From NCBI GenBank assembly GCA_015832175.1, contig WJXW01000002.1, positions 3,162,001 through 3,226,000 of the forward strand: 64,000 bases of DNA, in the 5' to 3' direction. Positions 55,631-64,000 of the stretch are shown in pieces; positions within the stretch are counted from its first letter, which is position 1, and each line of letters opens with the position of its first letter. Origin of the DNA: Paraphaeosphaeria minitans (taxonomy: Eukaryota > Ascomycota > Dothideomycetes > Pleosporales > Didymosphaeriaceae). The position numbers and the translations under genes were made by a program. The notes beneath the pieces are model-generated. The model was not told the origin of the DNA. It did not search any database and saw only the letters and a program-made list of their open reading frames with translations.

Positions 55631-57112
55631 ATGGCTTCGCACGCCCGCATCAACAGCACCGACGAACGGAGACGGGGTGTGTATATTGCCTGCCGCTTTC
55701 TCACATTGCCCTCTCGTATATGCATGCACATGGACACTCACTGACGAGACACTCGACGCGCAGTCGCCATCCCCCGCCGCTCTACCAAGGGCCCGCTTGA
55801 TCTAGACGACGAGTATGTTGCGCTTCTCACCACCGCATCCCATACCAATGATGCTGACGCTACCCACAGTCCCCTGACCGCCCTCTCTGCGAAAAATCCA
55901 CCACCCACCACTCCACGCCTCCACTCCCCCTCGCGACCCTCTCACTCGCCCGCTCCGCGCTCCCGCCTGACAAGCCCCCCACCCCCAGACGCAGGACTAC
56001 CTGTACGCCCACACGGCCATGCGCCCCTCCTAAAAGACTTCTCCTTCCTGCAAGACGCATCCGCATACCATATCCTCCCCGCCTCCACCGTCCCTGCGCC
56101 CTTCCTCAACGCCCCCAACATCCCCTCGGTCGCGTCACCAATCGACACCCTCCTCCTGAGCGGCCACTACCGCCTCGCCGCCATCGCCGCCGCCCGCAAC
56201 CTCGTTTCCAACACGCCCGCGACGGATTATGCGACGCTGTTCCACCTGCTGCATGTACGGTTGGCGTGTTTGTGCTTGATAAATGAGCATGCGCTGGCTG
56301 CGCAGGAGGCGAAGGTGTTTGGTGATTTGAACTCGAGTATTTACTATAGAGATGATGGGGATGGCGTGGGTGCGAGGGGCCATCTCGTGCCGTGGGAGCT
56401 GAGGGTGCTGGTGGTGCGGCTTGCAGCCCTGGGGTACGGCGAATGGCGGAAGGGGGTGATGGGGTACTATGAGCTTGCGCGGGCGTGTCGTGAAGCCTTC
56501 TCCAAAGCCGAGGATGACGCGGAGAGAGAGTTGTGGCGGGTACGCCTAAGAGATTGCGGCGTCAGGGTCGCGAATGTGCTAGTCGAGATGGGAGACTTGG
56601 AGGGCGCAGGGAGACATCTGGCCGGCTTGGATGCTGGAAGCGAGGAAGGACAGGACGTCAGGCTGATGGAGACGCTGGTGTGGCTACGGCTGGGCGACAT
56701 CGCAGCCGCACGGCGGTGTCTCACGTCCGCTTCATCCTCCTCACCTACCCCCGATGCCCTTCTCGACGGCACCCTTCACGCGCTCCTCCACCTCGCCGAT
56801 GGCTCTCTCGCCGCTGCTGTCTCCGCCTTCTCCGCCCTGCACACCACCTTCCCGTCCGACGCAATGGTCGCGCAGAACCTTGCCGTGTGCCTGCTCTACA
56901 CGGGCCGCATCGCGGAAGCGCGAAGCCTGCTACAAGACCTCGTCGGCGAGAGCGCGCCGTTCCACAGCCTGGTGTTCAATCTGAGCACGATATACGAGCT
57001 GTGCACGGAGCGCAATCAGGAGAGCAAAATGGGGTTGGCCGGGAAGATGGCGGCGCGGAGGGCCGACGGGAGTGTCGGTTGGGAGATGAGTAATGCGGAT
57101 TTCAAGCTGTAA
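55631..57112 (+). CDS. TPR protein of the TRAPP complex, TRAPPC12-like
   Basis: There are three exons: 55631-55676, 55764-55812 and 55870-57112, with introns of 87 and 57 nt, giving 445 aa. The N terminus is Pro/Ser-rich and probably disordered (residues 30-90). The rest is alpha-helical with TPR-like helix pairs. The most typical are LIDTLLLSGHYRLAAIAAAR-type near residue 120, VRLMETLVWLRLGDIAAARR, and DAMVAQNLAVCLLYTGRIAEA. The C-terminal block FNLSTIYELCTE and the final MSNADFKL fit TRAPPC12, a subunit of the TRAPP vesicle-tethering complex in metazoa and filamentous fungi. Another TPR adaptor is possible. It converges on the SR140-like gene with only 126 bp between stops. Confidence 0.8.
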
Positions 57113-57238
57113 GGGGGAAAATTGATGGTGTGATACCTGATGACACATCTGCTTCGGCAGACATGTAGCATGATACTATAGGATGTCTATCAGTTCAATG
57201 ACATTTTGTATGCCTAGAGGAGACGTAATATGCAGCGC

Positions 57239-59359
57239 TCAGTCTTCGTCCGACGCAAACATGTCCTCGGCTTTTGGTCGAAGGCGCCTAGCCCTCGCCG
57301 CAGCAGTCTCCCCCGGGATCTCAGGCGGCTCCGCGCGCTTCTCCTTTCCCTGCTTCATCACCTTCTCGGCCTGTGCTTCAGCAGACGGCGCAGCTAGAGC
57401 AGGCGTCTCGCTCTCGACCTCCATCGGTGTGCCCTCGTCCTTGACCTCAGGTGTCCCTGCGTCTGCCGGCCCATCCACCTCCATCCTGCCCTCCTCTGCC
57501 CTCTCCCTCCTCGGCACGGTCCCCTTCTTCACGCGCCGCCTCTCGACCGCCTTCCGCTCAATCTCCTCCTGCTCCTTCTCCCTCTTCCTTCCGTTAAACG
57601 CCTGCTCGATATGCTCCAGCGACTCCCTCTCAAACAGATGCTCGTCCATCCACACCTTCAGTATCGCATTCACATCGTCGCGGTACTGGTTCTCCGCCAG
57701 CCTGCCCATCTCCAGCTGCGCGGGGAGCCGCTCGAGGTACTCGAAGACCTTGCGGTCGACGAGCTGACTGCCGATGACGCCGCGGTACTTGTACGCCATG
57801 CCAGGCTCTTTCTGCGTGGTCAGCGCAACATCCGAGATGATGCGCAGCGCGTTGGTGGTAAGCTGAGGAATCTGGCTGCGGCGACGGCCTTCTTCTTCTT
57901 CTTCCGTGAATTCGGCGCGGGTGAGCTTGGGATTCGCTTTAGAGAGGAAGAAGGGCTGGAAGATGTTGGTTACGAGAAGGGACACGACTTCGTCCAAACC
58001 CTTGGAGACGTGGTCGACGGCGAAGGTGGAGAAAGAGGCAATTTCCTCGGAGAGCGCACTGGAAGGGGGTAGCGTGGAGAGCAGCCAGATGAGAAGGGCG
58101 CGGTCGCGCGGGGGCATGGTGCCGTAGCCGGTGTGGGCGCGGCCGGGGTAGTCGTCGCCGGCGGGAAGGATGGTACGCGCGTGGACGGGGAGGTCATCTT
58201 CGTCTTCGGAGTCTACTTCCGCGTAGGAGTGATTCAGATCCCAGAGGCCGCTCGCGTATTCGTCCATGAGCGCTTCTTTTGGACCCCGCCACTCGGGGTG
58301 GCGCTGGAAGACGTCTGGGCGGGATGTCGAGCTGAGGATCTCGTGGAGGCGCCAGCGGTAGTAGCGGTTCAGTGGGTGCTTTTGGTTGAAGAGCCACGCG
58401 AAGCGTTCGGAGGATTGAACTTGGGGGTCCTGCATCAGAGCGGCTTCAAACTCAGTTCCGCCCTCAATGACGCCTTCGACTGTTTGGTGTATCAACCTCA
58501 ATGTAGGAAGATCTGGCGGCGCGTTGGCGGTCACCAGCATTCGCTTGTTCATCATCTCACCCCGCATGCGATCGCGACTGTTGCCTCCAAGGTCTTGCGG
58601 CGGCGCGTAGCCCTTTGAGACCTCCACAGCCTGCAACGTCGCGCCAAACGGCTCCTCGTGCTGTTTTGTGCTCACGCTCCTGTCGCCCAAGTAGCGATCC
58701 AGATGCAGATAGTATCCCTTGCCCAAGTACTTCTTGTCATTCATCTTGTTCATCGCATCGTCGAGGTCGCGCGCGGTAGCTTCCTTGTCGAAAATGACCT
58801 TCATCGAAGCAGACGGCCGTGTTCGTTGGGACGGGCTCGAGGGTCTTGACGGCGGTATCCTCTCGACCTTGACCACCTTGAGCGACGGAAACTCGGCGAA
58901 AAGCTCTTCCACTCGGCTGGGGCTTATCGCAGGCGGCAGGTTCGATGCCTTTGCGACCACCGTGGTGTATACGTTCTCGCTTGCCCTCTCTTCGTCCTGT
59001 CCCGCCGCAGCTCCGCCAAATCGCGAATGCGGTGGTCCAGTATATCCTCCCGGTGCGCCCGGTCTCGCAAACGCGGGTACAGGCTCTGCGCCCAACGTGC
59101 CCGGTCCGCTCTTCATCGACCGCGGCCTTCCCGTAAAATGCCGCTTCGAGCCTGTCGGTACGAACACGTCTTCGGCCTCGTGGTCCTTCTCCGTCTCGCC
59201 AAGCACGCCTTTCTCCTCGCCGTGCTCCTCCATGAAGTCGGCCATGACCTTGTCGAGCGCATTCTTCTCCTCGCGCGCTTTCGCGTCTTCTTCTGCTTTG
59301 GCTTTGGCGCCGAGTTGCGCGGCCTTGCCGGCCTTGGTAAAGGAGATCCTAAACGCCAT
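57239..59359 (-). CDS. U2 snRNP-associated SR140/U2SURP-like splicing factor
   Basis: This is a single exon of 706 aa starting MAFRISFTKAGKAAQLG. The domain order is that of U2SURP/SR140. A Lys/Glu-rich N terminus leads to an RRM at about 125-215 (VYTTVVAKASNLPPA, LKVVKVERI, SMKVIFDKEATARDLDDAM). A SURP module follows at about 290-350 (RLIHQTVEGVIEGGTEFEAAL, then FNQKHPLNRYYRWRL). A CID-type helical domain at about 405-590 starts near RDRALLIWLLSTL. The C terminus is basic/acidic with a Pro- and Glu-rich tail. It likely acts in U2 snRNP function at the branch site. The C-terminal RS region of the animal protein is absent here. Confidence 0.9.
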   Translation of the reverse strand: MAFRISFTKAGKAAQLGAKAKAEEDAKAREEKNALDKVMADFMEEHGEEKGVLGETEKDHEAEDVFVPTGSKRHFTGRPRSMKSGPGTLGAEPVPAFARPGAPGGYTGPPHSRFGGAAAGQDEERASENVYTTVVAKASNLPPAISPSRVEELFAEFPSLKVVKVERIPPSRPSSPSQRTRPSASMKVIFDKEATARDLDDAMNKMNDKKYLGKGYYLHLDRYLGDRSVSTKQHEEPFGATLQAVEVSKGYAPPQDLGGNSRDRMRGEMMNKRMLVTANAPPDLPTLRLIHQTVEGVIEGGTEFEAALMQDPQVQSSERFAWLFNQKHPLNRYYRWRLHEILSSTSRPDVFQRHPEWRGPKEALMDEYASGLWDLNHSYAEVDSEDEDDLPVHARTILPAGDDYPGRAHTGYGTMPPRDRALLIWLLSTLPPSSALSEEIASFSTFAVDHVSKGLDEVVSLLVTNIFQPFFLSKANPKLTRAEFTEEEEEGRRRSQIPQLTTNALRIISDVALTTQKEPGMAYKYRGVIGSQLVDRKVFEYLERLPAQLEMGRLAENQYRDDVNAILKVWMDEHLFERESLEHIEQAFNGRKREKEQEEIERKAVERRRVKKGTVPRRERAEEGRMEVDGPADAGTPEVKDEGTPMEVESETPALAAPSAEAQAEKVMKQGKEKRAEPPEIPGETAAARARRLRPKAEDMFASDED

Positions 59360-59580
59360 GTTAGTTGGGCACGCGGGATTGGTACGCGCGCGTCGGGGAT
59401 ATGGGTTTGTGCCCCAATGTGGGGTTGGAGGTGGTGAAGCGTCAATTTAAGCTTGGGGAAGGCGTAACCGTCTACCAGCGGCGCTAGTGCGCACTAGCGC
59501 GTGGTGCCTAGCGCAGCATCCAAGCACCCCACGAACTCCACCCCGCTCAATTCCCACCATACATCTTGATCCTGTTCAAG
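59360..59580. promoter_or_regulatory. Short bidirectional promoter
   Basis: Only 221 bp separate the start codons of the divergent SR140-like gene and the next gene, so the two must share promoter DNA. A near-palindromic GCGCTAGTGCGCACTAGCGC lies at 59481-59500, a possible dyad-symmetric binding site. Confidence 0.6.
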
Positions 59581-60777
59581 ATGGCAAGCCAGCAAGACCT
59601 CCAGACGCTGCTCCGCTTCCTCTCACAAGATGCCAAAATACCGCTCGCCTCCGCAATGGGCAAGATCAAGGACCTGCAAGCCGCAAAACTGATCACGTGA
59701 GTGCGCGTGGACGCGCAGCTGTGCCTCACTAACTCGTGCAGACCAGACAACATTGCCAAGTCCGATATAGCCAGCCTACAGAAAGTACTCGGGGACGAAA
59801 AACTGGCGCGACAGGTCCTCAATGCCTCCAAACGCGTGTCCAAGAAGCGCACAAATAGCGACCTTTCCACAGCATCAACATCTACAATACCTCCCCCCGT
59901 AAAGAGAGCAAAGGCGAGCTTCGGGGCGCCAATGGATCCCGCAACCTTCGAAGCATCACTAGAACTTCCGTACTCCAGCTTCCCCGCCTCAGAACTGGAA
60001 GAAATAGTCTTAATCACTAACCGCGCACCACTTGTCCTTGCCGTCGCCGTGACAGTCCTGAAATACACAATGCCCAAGCAACCCCTCTCCAGCAGACTGA
60101 GCCTCGCACAAGCAGTGTGCAGCGCAAACAGTCAGTCCAAAGCCAAGTACCTTGGCATCCAGAACGGCGCGTCTGCAGACGACGAAGGCTGGGGCGAAGG
60201 CCAGCCGCTCATCACTGTGTTGAACCGGCAGATCCGCGTGATGAAGAGATGGGGCTACACGTGGAAGGAGGAGCCGGAGGTGAAGGAAGAGGACCTGGCA
60301 GCTTCACAGGCTACATTAGCCGGGGACGATGCGCAGGATGCACTGGAGACTGTTGCGCCTGATGAGCCGGCGCTGTGGGGCGTGGATCTGGAGGCGCTGA
60401 AGAAATCGAATGGACCGGTTACGGTTGGATTGAGACAAGGTTCGACGAGTGACCTGCCAATCTACAGGCCTGAATCCACGCGCGCGTATTTGTTGAAGTC
60501 GTTTGGGATAAAGCCGAGCGGCGATGCGAAGCCTGGGAAAATGCTGACAGGGAAAAAGGCTGCGGAAGAGAAGGAGCGGAATCTTGGTTTGCTTCTCGCG
60601 TCATTAGATCTGTTATGTCAGTCGTGGGCGCTCACCCTGAACAGTGAAGACCTAGACAAGCGGGCTTGGGGTTGGTATTGTAGCGTTCGGCCGGAGGTCA
60701 AGAGTGGCGTTGCAGGCTGGGGAGGGAAAGGTGACGTGAAGCTGGCGGATATTCTGCGACTGCGGCGGACAGAGTAA
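59581..60777 (+). CDS. Conserved-looking protein of unknown function
   Basis: There are two exons (59581-59696 and 59742-60777) with a 45-nt intron (branch-like CACTAAC, acceptor GCAG), giving 383 aa. The N terminus (QDLQTLLRFLSQDAKIPLAS) is helical. A basic, nuclear-signal-like cluster lies near residues 75-100 (KRVSKKR, PPVKRAK). The middle block LSLAQAVCSANSQSKAKYLG with GWGEGQP, and VLNRQIRVMKRWGYTW, looks like a conserved fold, as does the C-terminal WGWYCSVRPEVKSGVAGWGG. I do not recognise the family. A nuclear role is a guess from the basic cluster and from the promoter shared with a splicing factor. Confidence 0.85.
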
Positions 60778-63077
60778 GTCAGCGACTAGTTGCAAGCATG
60801 TTTAGTTAGAACACAGCCTTGTTGACTTTACTCTACGATGATGAGATGCTCGTGCGGCGGTCTAGCTCCGTATGGGATCGCAAAGGCGGCCACACCTGAA
60901 CGAGCGAAGGTTCATGGTATAGTACTTCACATAATCCTCTATGTATGTTTCGTGAAGTCTCTGCGTTCGTCCAGTATCTTTCGAAAAAGCGAAATGTGGC
61001 CTATCGAACCGCTCATATCACAGTCTAAGATTCGACCCCAGGATCTTAACGAGAGCAGAAGCGTGCGACATCAAGCGAGATGAAAATATACAGCCTGGGT
61101 CTTAGATCATTCGTGCAGTTGTTCTGTCAGTCTGGAAAACTACAAAGCTCTTGTAATGGTGGATATGTGATGACTTGCAGGAACTTGAACTGTACACAAC
61201 CTAGCTACATGAATGCCCGTGCAGACATAAGTGGAAAAGGAGCAAGCTGTCCTTTCATAAGCCCCGGTTGAATGCTAGCCTTGATCGAAATGAGGCTCTT
61301 GCTGAGTTTCTCAGCTCTGCTCTACTCACTTTGATTGCCGTCCCTCTACGTCTATTATCCGGATCCCTTCCCGGAGTGGTATCTTAACGACGTCGACAGA
61401 GAGGCGATACGATGCTTTCAGGCAAGGTCAATATAGCACCATTCCACTTTCTAGATTCATGCACCCGAAAACTCTGGCGGTACGTGCAGAGGAAATCGAC
61501 AACCATTTAGCCAACTGATTCATACTGGTCCGGAGTGATCAACTACGGTATCAATATTGTTTTCAGTCTTGTTTGGTTCCCTGGTACTACCCGCCTGACA
61601 AATTTTGATTGCACCAGCGTTTATTCTCAAAAGCATACGACACTCTGGAAATGGCTCCCCTTAAGTATGGTCGGAATACTCGTTCTACTTGTTTATGAGA
61701 TGACGTTTAATCTCATCTCTCAGTCTTTCGGTCAATTGTGGCGACGAGCCATTCCTTAAGGATAGCTATTGACCATTCATGGCTTTCAGGGATGACCCTG
61801 TTCGGTTTCCGTGCTCCTGGTGTGACAATACTGCAAACGCATCCTAAACACTTATGATATGATGTCACGAGAACTAGGTATCGGCACCAGGCTACAGGGA
61901 ATGGGCTTCATCCTAGGCACGAGAGCCTTACGAAGGCGACGCAACGTCACAATAGAAGAGTCGGACGCGCTTCTACAAGATGCATTGACAGTAGAGGCTT
62001 CAAGAGCAGCTCTGCTGATGCTTCGTCGAATCAAAGCTGAAATAACTGTGGAGACGCGTTTAAACGTGCTCAGGAAGAGTTCAAGTTACACGCACGCAAA
62101 GGCTCCGCGTATGTGCAGGGGGTTCTGCATATGCAAGTAGCGGTCGTTTATATTCATGATGTCGTTTGGCCTATCGCATATTGTATGCAATCGATGGCTC
62201 CTGAATGAGCTAGTGGTCATGTAATCCTCGATGGGGCAGGGCCTGAAAAACCACTATCCTTGATGGTGCTGCATTTACTTGCAAGCGCAGAAATCTACCA
62301 CGGTGAATGAAATAAGGCTCTATCGATAGACATGAATTTGTTGATCCTTCACTAGAAGTGAAGCAAGGCTAAAGAACAGAACTGAGGCCGAGCCACTGTA
62401 CGTACTGCGATTATCCATCGAGGTAGATCATTACTCAATAAACGCACGGATAGGTACTGTTTCATTGTCAATCACAGTCTCAAGCGATCCGGATCTGACA
62501 GCAATATTAAAGAAAAGAGAAACGTACGACGCGCTCTATCACGGGTTACAGAACTGTTATTAGAGAAAGACCAAGGACATGTTACTTACATTCGCTTGTC
62601 CATCATCATCATGGCCTTTATTGAGATCGGCACGAACATGCCAGCTTATGAGGTACAACCTGTTACCATAGCCCCCTCTGTATACATTATTGGGAACGAG
62701 CTTATAGGCACATGATCTCCTACACTTCAGGGTATCAAGTCAGCGCGGAAGTCTCGAAGCGAACTTGGCGATCTGTTGAAACTGGTTCAAGCACCATCAA
62801 ATAATCAAGGTCGCAATCGCTCTCGGACATTTCCGACCCTACACGCTAAGCAACCATATCACCGCTTGATTCAGATGTTGAACGCGACCATTTAACTTCA
62901 AGGAGTCATTCATTCAGCATGCCTTGCAATGCGATATCCAATGGCAACCAAAATGTATTTTTGCCCCGGCGCAGTGGCTACCTCCATTCCGATTCAGGTA
63001 ATTGGTCAACTGGCAAAATCTAATACAACATTTGACCCTTAGTTCTTGCTCCCTGTAGCCCTCAATACATCTTCATG
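60778..63077. other. Gene-free 2.3-kb region, relatively A+T-rich
   Basis: No gene is supported. Frames at 61535-61759 and 61859-62140 (plus) are short and isolated. The second has a long helical-looking stretch with many Arg and Ala, but no intron-joined extension or known domain. Either old transposon remains or simple intergenic DNA is possible; I saw no terminal inverted repeats. Confidence 0.5.
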
Positions 63078-63961
63078 TCAGGCGCTCCTTTCATACAAGT
63101 TAATAAAACTGTGGTTGTCTCCTGACATATCCAACGCACTCGCACCAAAAACATCAGCAGCGTACAGAAAATGGAACATGACCTGTACCACAAGCATCGG
63201 TACTGTATCAAACAAGTACATGTAAACCTCATGGCTAGTAAGATAACCATCATGTCCCTGTCCAAATTCCATGATCCGGAATATGCAGCGCAGGATAATT
63301 ATCACTGCCGCAGAAAGGAGCAGCTTTAGCAACGCAGACCAGGAGTACTTTCCGTGCTGCACAACCTGAAAAGCTTTGGGGGAGCTGCGCATTCTCTTCC
63401 AAAAAACGAGTGAGATGATAAGAAAGAAGCTGAAGAAAAAGAGTTGGATAAAGAGTCCAATAAGCATGATAGTTTGTCCTGTTTTAGCCATGCTTACTTG
63501 CGCCATCATGCCGCCACCCCCGGCTTGCATGAAGAAGGCGAGCACATCGCCACAGACAAATATCTTTGTTATGCGCGTAGGACGGATGATCGAGGCTTCG
63601 GGAGCAGCGACAAAGAGGACGAGACGACCGTAGATCATATAGATAGTCGCTGCGTAAAGAGATGGAGGAAGGATAATCAACAGGGATTGGCCGATGTAAA
63701 GGCCTAAGGATGCCGGTGACTTTGCTGAGAGATATCGAAAGACATAGCCAGCCGTCATCACTAGACTGGTCAGTAAATGTTGAGCTAGGTGGTCTCTAAA
63801 CACTTACTACATGCGCCAACTGTGAGAGGGTTATAGAACCATGCCTTCTTTCGGACCATCTGGAACACATGGTAGGCAGCGCTGATACCGAAAACGCCTG
63901 CAGCAATGATCGCGGCACCCAGGCTTGGTTTATAGAGATAGATTCCGGTGTCCGAGTTCAT
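63078..63961 (-). CDS. RTA1-family seven-helix membrane protein
   Basis: There are two exons (63961-63808 and 63760-63078) with a 47-nt intron, giving 278 aa. The start MNSDTGIYLYKPSLGAAI is the typical RTA1 N terminus (Y-x-P-S-x3-A), followed by seven hydrophobic segments. The family core is AYHVFQMVRKKAWFY, AGYVFRYLS, LGLYIGQSLLIILPPSLYAA, IFVCGDVLAFFMQAGGGG with its GD and QxxGGG, and RCIFRIMEFGQGHDGYL with HEVYMYLFDTVPM. RTA1/RSB1-type proteins are linked to lipid (long-chain base) translocation and azole or 7-aminocholesterol resistance; the role of this copy is unknown. It begins 39 bp from the window end, so its promoter is not seen. Confidence 0.93.
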
Positions 63962-64000
63962 TGTGTTAAGAGTCGATGTATTGGAAAATTAATCACTTTC

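Noticed and set aside
1..64000. CRISPR arrays, bacterial operons, prophage or insertion sequences
   Set aside because: The window is plainly fungal nuclear DNA. No regularly spaced repeats, terminal inverted repeats or transposase or reverse transcriptase frames were seen.

Overview
The window is nuclear DNA of a filamentous ascomycete (Pezizomycotina, plausibly a dothideomycete; the class is inferred from overall character only). The evidence is protein-coding genes with GT-AG introns mostly of 45-90 nt with CTAAC/CTGAC-like branch sites, fungal-specific proteins (CFEM, RTA1, cyanide hydratase, fused PABA synthase), and short TAGG/CCTA tracts scattered between genes. I rebuilt exon structures by hand. 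Every spliced model given as complete sums to a whole number of codons.

Layout. 0.5-10.1 kb: an alkyltransferase-like (ATL) gene and BUD13, then a decayed stretch with a Baeyer-Villiger monooxygenase relic (3.6-4.7 kb) and a Sec14-like relic (7.9-9.0 kb) either side of an intact gene with weak MACPF resemblance, then an HSL-type hydrolase. 10.9-15.7 kb: cyanide hydratase and the bifunctional p-aminobenzoate synthase. 15.7-18.4 kb is gene-poor with small tandem repeats. 18.4-25.4 kb: a secreted, probably GPI-anchored CFEM protein, NCA2 and the Rab GTPase SEC4. 26.5-28.8 kb: an MFS transporter with an exceptionally long 795-nt intron. 30.2-35.7 kb: divergent RPT6 and a VNX1-like vacuolar cation/H+ exchanger. 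36.3-36.6 kb: a 12-copy 19-bp minisatellite. 37.4-41.7 kb: a membrane RING-H2 protein and an ARA2-type aldo-keto reductase. 42.1-42.9 kb: CT and AAG microsatellites. 43.6-44.1 kb: a small two-exon orphan.

44.4-50.7 kb is the most unusual part. A ten-exon, 1013-residue TmpL-like gene (adenylation domain, six-helix membrane region, ferredoxin-reductase-like C terminus) diverges from an intact six-exon enoyl-CoA hydratase. An acyl-activating membrane redox protein beside a CoA-thioester enzyme is the best candidate here for an undescribed functional pair. 50.7-52.9 kb is gene-free.

52.9-60.8 kb is dense housekeeping: ILV2 (acetolactate synthase), a TRAPPC12-like TPR protein, an SR140-like splicing factor and a conserved protein I do not recognise. 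60.8-63.1 kb is gene-free, and an RTA1-family membrane protein closes the window.
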